From NCBI GenBank assembly GCA_002224055.1, contig AZLU01000040.1, positions 93,316 through 157,315 of the forward strand: a DNA stretch of 64,000 bases. The letters are read 5' to 3'. The translations under genes and the position numbers were made by a program. The notes beneath the pieces are model-generated. The model worked only from the letters and a program-made list of their open reading frames with translations, did not search any database and was not told where the DNA came from. This DNA is from Pezizomycotina sp. ARF18. Lineage: Eukaryota; Ascomycota. How positions within the stretch are numbered: position 1 is the first letter of the stretch; each line of letters begins with the position of its first letter. Shown in pieces: positions 12,941-23,304 of this stretch.

Positions 12941-13010
12941 TTAAATTCTTTGAATTCTTTAAATTCTTTAAATTCTTTAAATTCTTTAAATTCTTTAAAT
13001 TCTTTAAATA
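12941..13010. repeat. 9-bp minisatellite (AAATTCTTT), about 7-8 copies
   Basis: The unit AAATTCTTT is repeated head to tail about seven to eight times with only an early G variant (TTTGAATTC) and a degenerate last unit. Read on the minus strand it gives a run of Lys-Asn-Leu, which explains the false open frame there. It lies about 350 bp upstream of the acyltransferase start codon. Confidence 0.92.
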
Positions 13011-13355
13011 TTTAAAATTCCTAAAACTGCTTTGAACAAAAAACGTGGTTTTAAGCTTCAAACAGAAAAAGAATCTTAACCCCCCTTCAACGAACCGTCC
13101 ACGGCTACTAAGCACTTGGAAATCGATCCACCTTCGATCTCACGATTTAGCGACTCCTATCTATCTGTCTATCATTCTAACCCCTGCTGGCTGGCGATAA
13201 CACTTGGACCTTTCATCTTCACCTTCTATCTGCCGTATCACCTGCAGTATTACGCCTAGCTGCATCTCCACCGCCCGGGATTCTTTCGCAGGGGGACCGG
13301 AAAACCATTTTACGCCCCACATCCCCACCATCAAACCCCTACGCGAAGAGCAGCA

Positions 13356-14689
13356 ATGTCATCCTCGCAGCTGTTCCCATCCTCCGCATCCTCCTCCTCG
13401 CCGTTCAACAACCTAACATCGCAACCCCCGGCGCCCTTCGCGGACCCGATCCGGCAGCTACTGCGGCAGCTTTCCTTCGCTGCGGTCCCCTCGCTGCTCG
13501 TCGGCGCCGCGCTCATATACGCCGTCAATTACGCCGCGGTTACGCGGAGACGGGGTGGCAGAATGTGTTCACGGTGCTGGCGCTGGGGGCGTTCGCGTTC
13601 GCACACTTCGGGGCGAGGGTGGATTGTCCGCCGTTTGCAAGTTTTAAGAATTGTCCTAGTATGTTTTTTTTTTTTTTTTTTTTTTTTTTTCTTCTTAATC
13701 CATATGCCCACTCTCTTCTTTTTTTTTTTCCGGTGCTTTCTAAATTGATCAATTTCTTTTTTGCACTTCGCAGTCGCAATCGGAGTCCTCAAGTTACTGG
13801 ACATGTACATGCGCCGCGACGCACCCCTAAATACCGCCACCACCACACCCAGGTCCGAAACCACTCCCCGTCCCCAAACCTCCGAATCCTCCGACTCTCT
13901 AACGATCGACACATCCCATCTCCTTCCCCACCGCTCAACCCGCAACGCACGCCAAACCTCCAAACAATCCGACCCGCCCGCCTGTACCAATCCCTCCTCC
14001 TCCTAACGCAACTCCGCTACGAATCCTTCACGCCCAACCCAATCCGAACACCACCACCACATTCTCCGAACCGATCTCCTTCATCTACCACCTAGCATTC
14101 TTCGTACTACTACAGCACTTACCGCAGGACTACGCCGTCGTCATCGCGTTCGAGGTTAATATCTCCGTGTATATAATCTTCACCGGTTTCCAATTACTAC
14201 TGCGGTTTAGAGATTCACCGCCGATAATGAGTCCATTGTATACCGCCGATTCGATAGCGGGGTTTTGGACGGAGACCTGGCACAACGCTTTCTCGTCGCC
14301 GTGTACTTCTATCGCATACGATCCCGTTCGCAACCTTCTCCAGGAACTAAATGTTCCACGAAACATCGCTCGGAGTATAGGATTAATAAGCGCGTTCGGA
14401 CTCATGGCCGTGTTCCACATATACTGCCTCTACCCGTCCTACACCTGAGGAACTGTACGAGTAGGCTTGTTCTTATGATTAACGGAATTGCGACGGCGGT
14501 TGAAGTTGGTATATGGGGGAGGAAGAGGCATTGGGTTAGGAGGTGCTGGCGTGGGCGTTTGAGGTCGCGCTGGCGACGTGGGTTGCGGAGGCGACGAGGG
14601 TGCCGAAGGGGTTGAGGAGTATTAGGTGGGCGGAGATCTGCGGGGTGCCGCCGCCGTCGGTCTCGGGGTTTATGGAGAGCGTTATATAA
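13356..14689 (+). CDS. Wax-synthase-like / Tri7-like membrane O-acyltransferase
   Basis: Probably an integral-membrane acyltransferase of the fungal wax-synthase-like MBOAT-related group, which acylates alcohols or secondary metabolites. The ATG at 13356 opens a Ser/Pro-rich leader, then a hydrophobic span (SLLVGAALIYAVNYAAV) and a second one (VFTVLALGAFAFAHFGA). An intron at 13659-13773 (GTATGT...TTCGCAG) contains a very long poly-T tract. Downstream come VLKLLDMYMRRDAP, the family-typical LRYESF, hydrophobic LAFFVLLQHLPQDYAVV and FEVNISVYIIFTGFQLLL, then the diagnostic FW---WH motif (FWTETWHNAF, about 14264-14293) and NIARSIGLISAFGLMAVFHI with the conserved membrane His. A tail ending in SGFMESVI stops with TAA at 14687-14689. 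At least three single-base shifts separate these segments (near 13545, 13970-14060 and after 14448). No cluster partners are visible nearby, so the substrate cannot be guessed. Confidence 0.76.
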
Positions 14690-14928
14690 GAGTTAGTGGG
14701 AGGAGGTTACTTTCGTTTTTTTTTTTTTTTTAGATGGTTTGATTGGGGTTATGATTAGGACTGGTGTACGGTTTGTTTTTTACTAGACGAGGAATATCGA
14801 TATCGATATTGAAGATTGGTCTATTGGCGTTTTAAAAACGATTGTATAAAATTGATTTTTTCGGTTTAGACGTTTTTCTGTTCTTTACTCGTACTATTAG
14901 CACTGCGTGTTTTTTCTGGCGGTTTCTT

Positions 14929-15049
14929 GTTTTTATTTTATTTTATTTTTATTTTTATTTTTATTTTATTTTTATTTTTATTTTTATTTTATTTTTATTT
15001 TTATTTTATTTTTATTTTATTTTTATTTTTATTTTTATTTTTATTTTTA

Positions 15050-15080
<31 letters not shown>

Positions 15081-15085
15081 TTTTT
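14929..15085. repeat. (TTTTA)n / (TTTTTA)n low-complexity tract, about 155 bp
   Basis: Uninterrupted mix of TTTTA and TTTTTA units. All three plus frames read through it as alternating Phe/Tyr/Ile/Leu, giving spurious open frames. It begins about 240 bp beyond the acyltransferase stop. Confidence 0.95.
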
Positions 15086-18000
15086 GGCTTCTCTTTTGCA
15101 CTCATACTTACTTACGACTTAATCAATATTACTTACTACCCTTTGTCCCTCTGTATCTCCCCAAATCGCCCATTTCTCCTCTTCCTTCTAGAAGCGATGA
15201 TTTTCCTTACGGAGTAGTTTATCGCCCTTTCAGCCCTTTTTCTCAAGTTGTGTTGCAGCTTTGATTCCCTCCGTCGTCGTCTTTTCTCTTTATATTTTCT
15301 CAGAGCGTCTTGTAACGAAATACCTTACGCCGTTATTTACGCTTTTCTCTTGTATATAAAATACAATCCACGATACCTCTCCTTCATGTATTATCCGCTG
15401 GTGGGTTTGAAAAGAAAAATAAAGGTTTTGGATGGGGCGGGAAAAGGGGAGCGGGGAGTAAAGCGAGGATGCGGGGGAAGTTTGTTAGCACGACGTCGAC
15501 GTCCCCAAACCACGCACGCTACACGGCAACGCAAACTGCAGAGGACAACCTCAGCAAAGCGCAGAAGACGAAACTTCTTTGAATGTCCAGATTAGGAAAT
15601 TATATTTCGATTTGGACTGCTTCGGCGGAGGCAAAAAAAGGGACATTTGCTCCTAAATCTTCCCCGCCTCATCCGCCAGTTGTGTTGTATCCGCACTAAG
15701 TAACTCAGGGCACCGAAAAAAAAAAAAAAAAAAAAAAGTCTTTGTTCTCGCTCCCAATCAAGACACGAGGAAGGTTTTTTTTTTTTTTTTTTTTTTTTTT
15801 GAAGCTTTGAACTGCCTGCTCATGTGATCCTAACAACGAGTCTACTTCTTTAGGATTCAAAAAAAGAAAGAAAAAAAAGGGAAAGTGTTGGAACACCGGA
15901 AGATGTGTAGATTGATGTCTGTAGATGTCCATGGAGATGGATGAGAGGAACCGAGGCCCCTTATATACACGGTGCTCTGACGGGAAGAAAGTAAATATTT
16001 TGCGTGGCGTTAGGAAGAATACTTATTTGTGGTAGAATACGTTGATAGATCTTGGGACTTAGTTAGGCAAGGTAGTTATATGTATATATATATGTAAGAA
16101 TATATAAGAGCAATGGGTTGCGAGATGCAAGACGTCTACCCCCCCCCCTATTATTTCTGGTTAACAAAAAAAAAAGCCGTGTAAGTTATTTCGTAGGGAA
16201 CTTCTTTCTACCGAGACTCTTTAACATGACCTCAAAAGCATTGCTGCTTTCTACAACAATAATACATTAATAAGGCTAAAGGAACATCGATCTAATACTG
16301 ACGGTATCACCTACTAGCAATTTTGTTGTTAAAAAATAACGTAAACTTCATCGTCTGAGCTCTCCAAGATACAGGAATTTCTCAAAAGGCTTTTTTGGTG
16401 TCTGTGAAGCATTGAGGCGAAAAGGGTGAGAAAAAAAAATCCGTTAACGGATTTTTACGCTCGCGACAACTATAAGTGGAGAATGCAAGACATGCTTATA
16501 TCGCGCCTACTTGTTTCTTTGTTATTTCGATGGCGTAAGCTACGTAAGTATACAGCTGATGTATAGTAAGTATTATTCAGTTGGCAGAATTAGCTGGCAG
16601 AAACTTTTTGGATTAAAAAGACGGTTACTCGATGTAAAAAAATGGACTGAAGAAAACATGGAGATCGCAGTGTCACTATTCGTTCTCTTTACGAATTTAC
16701 TGAAAAGCAAACAAAAAATCGGGGCCTTACGTGATGCGCTTTTTGAGGAAATATCGGCACGGGGCGGCGTATTTAACCCTTATCTACGACCAATGAAAGC
16801 AAAGCAGTTACCCTTCTGCGAACTCTGCGGGATCGGGGGGCCCGAAAGACAGAGATTTTTTCTCCTGCGGGCAACTGGTGAAGATGTTTAAGCTTTGGCC
16901 ATTTCTTTACTCCCGGATATAACGAATAACGATCAGCGTAAATATTCGAAACCAGGCTCGAATTTTCATTAAGTACCTGTACATCGGCCGCATGTTAGCC
17001 GTATCGTTCGAGTGATTTATTCGCCAATATCTAGTTCATTTAGTTAAAAGAGCCAAAGTAGCAAAAAAAAAAAAAAAAGACTGTTAAGAAGAAAGGCTAG
17101 CTGACGTGGACTTCGTCAAAGCCTATCGATGGTATCCAAACGAAAGGAAGCGAGCTGGGGGAGGGGGAAGGGAGGGGAGTGAGTTTTTTTCGAAGGAGTC
17201 TCGCTATAGCATGGTTAATTATCACGAGATTTGAAATATTGGATGAAATTTTTCAAAATGTTTAACGGTGCTGTTTTGTTTCCGCAAAAAGGGCATACAG
17301 TATATAAGGCTGGACTGTACTACATTAAGCCCAAGACCCTATCGAGGGCTACTCACGGGATACCTCCGCGGAGTGAAGAGTTCTGGCCCACGGAGCGCCT
17401 CCCGAGACTCGGATCTTTTGCGAAAAAAAATCGGAAGATACTTCCCCCGAATGGTGGAGCAGAATATTCAGTCTATGCAAAAAACTCCCCAGAAACGAAG
17501 ATATTCTTGTATTCGAAAGCAAAGGCCAGGGGGACAGATGTGCAGGTTGCATGCGGTACGACACGACGCATTAGTGGCGAGGGAACTGTTAGGTGAGATT
17601 TGTTACATACGCTTCCAGCGGCTTTTCTTACTTTTTTTTCTTATTGGTCCTTGCATACACATATTTGTATTCCAGGAGTTCATCTTCACTGTAATAGACC
17701 TTCTTCATTTTCCATACTCAAATGTCGAGTGGTAAAACATCCTTATTATAGATAAGTTAAACGAAAATACGAAATGAAGATATAGAACAGATGGCAGGGG
17801 CCATTTCGAAACTATTTCCTAAACTATAGCCCAAAGTCACACAGCTTAAAGATTATTAAAGCATCTGATAAAAAGAAATGAAAATGAAAAGAAAAGGGAC
17901 CGTCCGGATCTAGTATAGTGTTGAGTTATTCTTAAGCTTATGAGCCGGCCTAATTGACAGTCAAAACCGCAAGCTAGTCTACGTCTGCCAGGTATCGAAA

Positions 18001-19127
18001 CTAGTTCCTTCTAGTTATGTGGTCATTAAAGATTTGCATATGTTAAGGGCACATGAAACCTTAGTAGCAGGATCCATCTGGATAATTAGATATCTCGGTA
18101 TAAGAGCCGATACCAAAAGATATAAAGGATGCCCATGGTCATGGCCGTCAAGGTAATATCAGCCAGGCACGATATATTTGGCAATACATTTCCGGCTATA
18201 GCAGTGAAAAACTACAGGTACAGGAAATACCTTGATTGCGAAAATCGTCCTTTACCGCTGCTGTACGACCGCAAACGCAGGGTCCTGTACCTTTATAATG
18301 ATACCATTAACGAAAGCGAGGTTAAGTGAATCATTAAGGGCTAAAAGCCGCCAATGGGCGTTGCCAGCATGGGGACGAACCACACATATTCAAGAGCTCA
18401 GCATTTTCTCCTATAGTGGCTAGAAGAGCCGCCATTGACTACTCACAATCCTGTTGCGTTGCTAATCTCATACCATAGGACATATTAGTAAGTGAAACAC
18501 AAGCAGTACTTGTTGGGGTATAAAGCTTGTTCTCCTTGACAACCGCCCTATGCAAATACCCGCGATGCATCTGCATCTGGCCAAAACCTTAGGTTTTGAG
18601 CCCTCAACAAAAAACTTCACTATTCTTCCTGCTATTAGCATTATAGCAGTCACAGCTAGCTATATTCTTATGTATTTAAAGGCAGACGTGCCTACAACTT
18701 GTGTATTTTAATCTTCATGCTCAGTAAAATACTTTTGCTCACATATATGATTTGGAAGGTTTGAACCTGCGGTACTTTCGAAAGAATATTCTTTCACAAA
18801 AAGGTTCAAAGATCGTCTGATGCTAAAACCCAAAGGCTACTTTTGCAAGCGTGGCAACGAAAAGCCGTCAAATCTCATCAGCTTTAGTCCATCCCTATCG
18901 CGTCGGGTAGTCGGGGTCGAAGCGCGGTCTATTGTTGAATCACGTATCTGTAGCAACTATGCCGTCTTTTTGAGAGCTTTATTCTGAGTACTGCATGCAT
19001 CCCTATTATGCAGGATGTGAAATAAGGTTGAGAAATCCCCTGTCCTGTGTTCGAAGAAGAAGGCTTTTCTTCCCCGCTTAAACTGACGCAGATTATAGGA
19101 AAGACATTAATTTAGCAGGCGTAGAGT
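15086..19127. other. Intergenic block, no supported gene
   Basis: Contains paired homopolymers (poly-A at about 15716-15737 and poly-T at about 15776-15800), a poly-C run at 16141 and another poly-A run at about 17063. Two plus-strand frames were weighed: 16511-16891 (126 codons, with CELCGIGGPERQRFF near its end) and 17231-17596 overlapping 17268-17735, where the DNA is locally GC-richer. Neither shows a domain, a splice pattern or a neighbour that supports it, so they are left uncalled. Confidence 0.45.
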
Positions 19128-19687
19128 ATGCCGAGGGAGGAAGAAATTACAAGGGCGGAATATCAGGCTTCCGAGGCGGCTAAGAAAAAGAAGCGTAGGC
19201 GCAACGTGCTGAGCGAGATTTTACCGCAAGAGCAGAAGTTGTTGGAGGAAGCGAATCTCCCTCCGAAGAGAATTCCCCTGCTATCCCGAAATTGGATATG
19301 CTCCTTCACCTTTTTTTTTCTCTCTTTTTCCTTTGAATGCAAAGCGAGGCTCTTGTGTCTAATCTTTGTTCTAAATAATGTCGAATGTAGCAAATGCCTT
19401 TCCGCTGAGATTCCAGAAAAACAATCCACAAAGTTGGCCTGCGAACATATCACTTGCAATGATCGCCTCGTTCAGTTATTCAAACTCTCCCTCAGCGATC
19501 CAGCACACATGCCTCCCCGCTGCTGCCAACGGAGGAGCAAATCCCTCTTAAGCACGTCGATAAGCTTTTGTCTACGAAAACGAAAAAAATTCAGTGGAAC
19601 AAGAAGTATCAAGAGTTCACGAAGGTGGCGGTTGCCGAACCTCCGGTCGAGTCGATGGCCGCCGTAACCATAAGGCCCACGACTTAA
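19128..19687 (+). CDS. RING/IBR (RBR-type) zinc-finger protein, N-terminal part
   Basis: Resembles the N-terminal half of fungal RBR-type E3 ubiquitin ligases. The ATG at 19128 opens a charged leader (MPREEEITRAEYQASEAAKK) leading to LPPKRIPLLS. A first RING half follows: CSKC near residue 88, then LACEHITCNDRLVQLF and the family-typical LSDPAHMPPRCC. The fourth zinc ligand is Arg instead of Cys (CEHITCNDR where CxHxxCxxC is expected), one transition away from TGC. After PPRCC the frame shifts by one base and continues EEQIPLKHVDKLLSTKTKK and KKYQEFTKVAV, then ends in TAA at 19685-19687 without the IBR and second RING. Residues about 53-86 are unexpectedly hydrophobic and Phe-rich and come from T-rich DNA at 19305-19375, so this may be an intron read through; its donor is not clear. 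The truncation may be real or a product of frame errors. Confidence 0.72.
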
Positions 19688-19689
19688 GA

Positions 19690-20605
19690 AACCATCCAAA
19701 AGGAAGATTTTGAGCGTAACAGATTTCGTGAGGGAACACGGCCACCGATTTGAGAATGTGGGAGAAAGCTCAGAAAGAAAAGCATCTGACACTGAAACAC
19801 CGGCCTAGCAAGAGCCCAGGCTTTGGTGGCGGAGAAAGCGTCGACGAAAAGTGAACAAACGCTTTGAGCAAAACCGGGTCGGACACAGAAAGTACCGATA
19901 CAGGCCGGCCTCAATTATCAAGGCCAGGAAGATTACGGAGAGGCGGCGCGGAGACCAAGAAGAAGAGGAAGAAACCAAAGGACGTACAACTTCCGATGGA
20001 GCTCACACCACCTACCGATATCAGAATTATGACTCTGATTACAGCGATTCAGATTGTGAGCTTGAGTCCACGCTGTGGAGCATCCAATGCGAGGAGGCGC
20101 AGCAGCGCCTCGCGGTCCAGGACTGGCACGGTGCGGAGGAGACCATTATCAGGGTTCTGGCTCGCTATCCTAAGGCGAGAACGGCCGCCCTCAGCAACGT
20201 CGCTTTCGGTGGTCCCTGTTACTAGTCGTAGCGAAGACGAAGCAGGAAAAAATGGTAAGATGCTGTGCAAACGCTGCGGTTAATCGGATCCAGGAGTGCA
20301 GTTGAAGCAGGTCCGTTCGATGGGCTCCAAACAGCAAAGCTGCATAATGTCATGGCGGAGGCGCTATTTGAGAACGGCGCGGTAACTTGAAAGCTGCGAA
20401 GGCCACATGCAGGAATGCGGTGAAGAGGGCAAGGAGATTTAAGAGGTCCACCTCCGAGTGCGCGGAGAAGGAGGTAATAGATTCGACGGATGCGATCGCG
20501 TTCAGCTCGATCGAGTTGATGGTGAAAATATTAGAGGCACTGGGAGAAAAAGCGGATGCGAGGGCGTACGGTCATTTATTAGCCGAACACACGCCTTCAG
20601 GTTAG
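19690..20605 (+). CDS. Lys-rich linker plus TPR-like C-terminal region, frame-broken
   Basis: Directly after the RING gene the DNA stays GC-rich and coding-like but switches frame several times. The pieces, in order, are a Lys/Glu/Thr-rich disordered stretch (TKKPSKRKILSVTDFVREHG, later ETKKKRKKPKDVQLPMEL), an acidic patch (NYDSDYSDSDCELESTLW), a helical piece with WHGAEETIIRVLARYPKA, and a last segment whose HNVMAEALFENG, LKAAKATCRNAVKRARR and ILEALGEKADARAYGHLL read like the terminal TPRs of fungal TPR proteins. The stop is TAG at about 20603-20605. At least four single-base shifts are needed to connect them. It may be the C-terminus of the preceding RING-type gene or a separate gene; no RBR-TPR fusion is known to me. 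The TPR assignment rests on spacing and resemblance only. Confidence 0.42.
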
Positions 20606-20854
20606 AATAGTCAGTAATAGTATTTTCAAAGAATATGAGACCCAATTATAAACACCTTTATCGGCGGTTACGAATAGCTTTTTTTTTTTTTTTTTTCAAT
20701 ACGTTCGCGATATAGACGATAAATTCAAACAGAACTTCAAATTTGCGAATAATGGTCCTTTGTACTCCTAGCCACCCCTTCACTGGATAATACTACAATA
20801 AGGTCTATAAATATCACTAGTTATATTGATGGAGGTTGTATATTAATACAAAGG

Positions 20855-22330
20855 TCCAATCAGCATGTCGAAGGGAAAAGGTCTCCGTAGTTTCGGGGAA
20901 TCAGCCGGGCTTTCTTCTAAGTTCGTTGGTGAAGGCATTATCACCAAGTTATTCAAGCTGTGTGGCAAACTCGGCACTTTAGTGCATAAGCTGCGTGGGG
21001 GTTGTAACGAAAACCTATCATATACCCATAAAAGAAAGGTCTCCGTTTCTCGCGGATTTTAAACGGTGTTTCCTGCAGAAGGTTAATTGTTACTTGCATA
21101 TAATGTTTCACCTTATTTCTCCGGCGCGTCCGGAGCTGCGACAGAGCCTATCTTGAACGTTCGAAGGAAACGCTTTCCGGATTTCTCGCGGATAATATAT
21201 GGGTTTCCGCGAAGTTATCGTGAACAGTAATTCTCTTTGAAGACTTAGAATGTTACGGTAGGACCAATGAGAACGCTTGAAGGAAAAGCTTCCCGTTTTA
21301 CTCGCGGATATTAACGATATTTCACCCTTCTGACAGTTATCGTAAAGGTATCTAGAAAGCCTAAACCTTCTCCACCTATCAGGATTTTGGGGAAAAGCTT
21401 CCCGTTTTTATCGCGGATGAGATACGGCAAATTCGAGTCCAAAGTGAGGAAGGAACCCGTGTACCTTGCGTTCTTCCCGCATGCGTTGTCTGGTGTTTCT
21501 TGTGGATAGAAGGTCAGGTAAGGCGTTTCCGTTAAGCTGACAGTTATCGTGAATATAGTCGAAAATACCTAGCCCCCTAATTGACCTATCAGAATCCATG
21601 ATGGAAAGCTTCCCGTTTTATCGCGGACGGGAAACGGTCTTTCCGCAAATTTAAAGAAAAGAAGTAGGGTTCCTTTCGCTAGTGTCGCGAAAGATTTCGA
21701 GCGTTACGTTAATTGGAGGTGTTTCGGGAGTAGCTGTGTTCGTTTAAAGCCTTGTAACCCTTCTCGAATTCTGCGGCCGTTTCACCGCAGTCGTTTCGTG
21801 CATCAAATGTAAGATATCCGTACCATAATGATATAACCAATCGAGATACTCGGGGGAAGCTTCCCGTTTCCTCGCGGACAGTGGGCGGGGTTTCCGCTAA
21901 CCTTTAGGTGTAATGGCTTGTTTTCTCAGTATGGTGAAATGCGTTCTATGTTTGATAATTACACAGCTGGGTCCTTCCCTACGGACATGTTCCTTCGCTT
22001 GAGGCGGGTCAGGAAAAGCTAACCATTCTTGATCGCGGATATCAGGCGGGTTTCCCGCATTATAAAGACCATCTGAAATTACGGTAGGGGAGGAACCTAT
22101 CAGAATCTCCAAGGGAAAAGCTTTCCGTTTTTTCTGCGGGGACAGATAGCGGCCTATTCTTGAAGAGTTTGAGACGGAAGGGAACTTGAGCCCTTATATG
22201 TAGTTCTCCTTTAAGGGTGATTATTAGGGGTCGTTTGGTAACAAAATCCTCCGGTTGGCGGGGAATTATAAATGTTGTACGCTCATTAACCTTCCAGACT
22301 GTGATGCTATAAAGTTATCGTGCAAACCCT
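20855..22330 (+). repeat. Cluster of about nine diverged copies of a double-hairpin motif
   Basis: A block of about 60 nt recurs at roughly 20875, 21033, 21165, 21283, 21391, 21603, 21854, 22012 and 22113. Its order is constant: CC(T/A)ATCAG-AT upstream, then GGAAAAGCTTCCCGTTTT, then TCGCGGAT, 10-20 variable bases, then GTTTCCGC. In some copies AGTTATCGTGAA follows (21213, 21335, 21542, 22314). Two parts are palindromic. The core is a perfect 12-bp palindrome, GGGAAGCTTCCC, at 21854-21865, and GCGGA pairs with TCCGC, extending to a 7-bp stem at 21186-21212. Spacing is irregular (about 100-250 bp), copies are diverged, and the intervening DNA is unrelated between copies. Some copies translate as GKASRF-RG, but stops and phase changes argue against a protein. 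It is not a satellite, CRISPR array or known transposon end that I recognise. Function is unknown. Confidence 0.78.
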
Positions 22331-22693
22331 CGTATCTCCCTGAACCACTTCTTGATATATCGATGGCCAATCATACCCAACCGGATTCCTTTCCTCCTCT
22401 GCGGGGGAAAAAATAGTAATCTCTTTTTGAAAATGTTGAGATGCTTTCGTTTCGCAGGATGGAGTGTCGTAGGAGGCATGCGTGACCACCACGCTGTCAT
22501 CGGGCAGTATGCGTAAACCCGAGGGTAAAATATGGTAAATAAATAGTGGAGTTCCGTTGTTCCGAGTTTCAGCTTCCTGAAAACTGCGCGCGTTAAGGTG
22601 AATTCATTCACTCAGGTTGATGATTGCTTTTGCAGATCGAAAATAACCAGGGAATCTTTGTAAAAAGGGACACCGCCGCGCGCCGAACAAACC
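22331..22693. other. Spacer between hairpin cluster and first AT-rich element
   Basis: Ordinary composition with two overlapping minus-strand frames of 61 and 98 codons at 22307-22611, neither with recognisable features. Nothing else is seen. Confidence 0.4.
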
Positions 22694-23304
22694 TTCTCTC
22701 GTGCCTAAACTGCCTGCTTATATAATCTGAGGAATATATACCGTAGGTAGCCTAGGCTAATTACGCGCTAAAAATTATAAAAATTATAAAATACTGTTTA
22801 AATTTTAAACGATATTTTTAAATCTTAAAATTTATAAAATATAATTTAATTATAACTTAATAATTAATATATAAATTTTTATCAAAGTTATATATATAGA
22901 TTTTAAAATTAGACTTAATTAAATATTTAAGTTTTGTAAATTATTATAAAAAATTCGTTAAATAATTATAATTTTATTATAATTAAATAAAAATAAAAAT
23001 ATTAAATTTAAAATTTATCCTCTTCAAATATAGCTTTTAAATAGCTATTAAACATTAAAATATTAAAAAAAAATTTTTATAAAACTTATAAAGTTTTAAA
23101 TAATTAATTAAGCTTGACTTTTAAATCTATATATATAATTTTAATAAATTTGTGTTAATTATTAAATCAATATATATATAAGATCTTAATATTAAAAACT
23201 ATAAAAATATTTTTTTTATAATTTTTTAATGCATAGTTAGCTTGGACAATTTATGGTATATATTTTTTAGATTATATAAGTAGGTAGTCTATGTACGAGA
23301 AACG
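22694..23304. mobile_element. Long-TIR, AT-saturated non-autonomous element, copy 1
   Basis: The left end, from about 22694, reads TTCTCTCGTGCC...ACTGCCTGCTTATATAATC...CTAATTACGCGC. The reverse complement of the right end, to about 23304, reads TTTCTCGTACAT...ACTACCTACTTATATAATC...CTAACTATGCAT. The two arms align over about 80 bp and differ mostly by G-to-A and C-to-T changes. The interior is almost pure A/T with no coding capacity. This is a DNA-transposon-like MITE or foldback structure with RIP-style decay. No target-site duplication is obvious at these borders, and the transposon superfamily cannot be assigned. Confidence 0.8.

Noticed and set aside
13529-13990. Minus-strand Lys-run frame of 153 codons
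   Set aside because: Antisense of the acyltransferase gene and its poly-T intron.
14842-15264. Three overlapping Phe/Tyr-rich open frames that look like membrane proteins
   Set aside because: They are translations of the TTTTA tract in each frame.
16511-16891. 126-codon plus frame with a CELCGIGG motif
   Set aside because: Length is within chance expectation for DNA of this composition; no domain, intron or neighbour supports it.
18740-18790. tRNA B-box-like GGTTTGAACC strings (also near 1790 and 26333)
   Set aside because: No matching A box or acceptor stem at the right distance; the one at 26333 lies in a transposon arm.
20855-22330. CRISPR-like array
   Set aside because: Repeats are diverged, spacing is irregular (about 100-250 bp), spacers are not of unit length and the surrounding genes are fungal.
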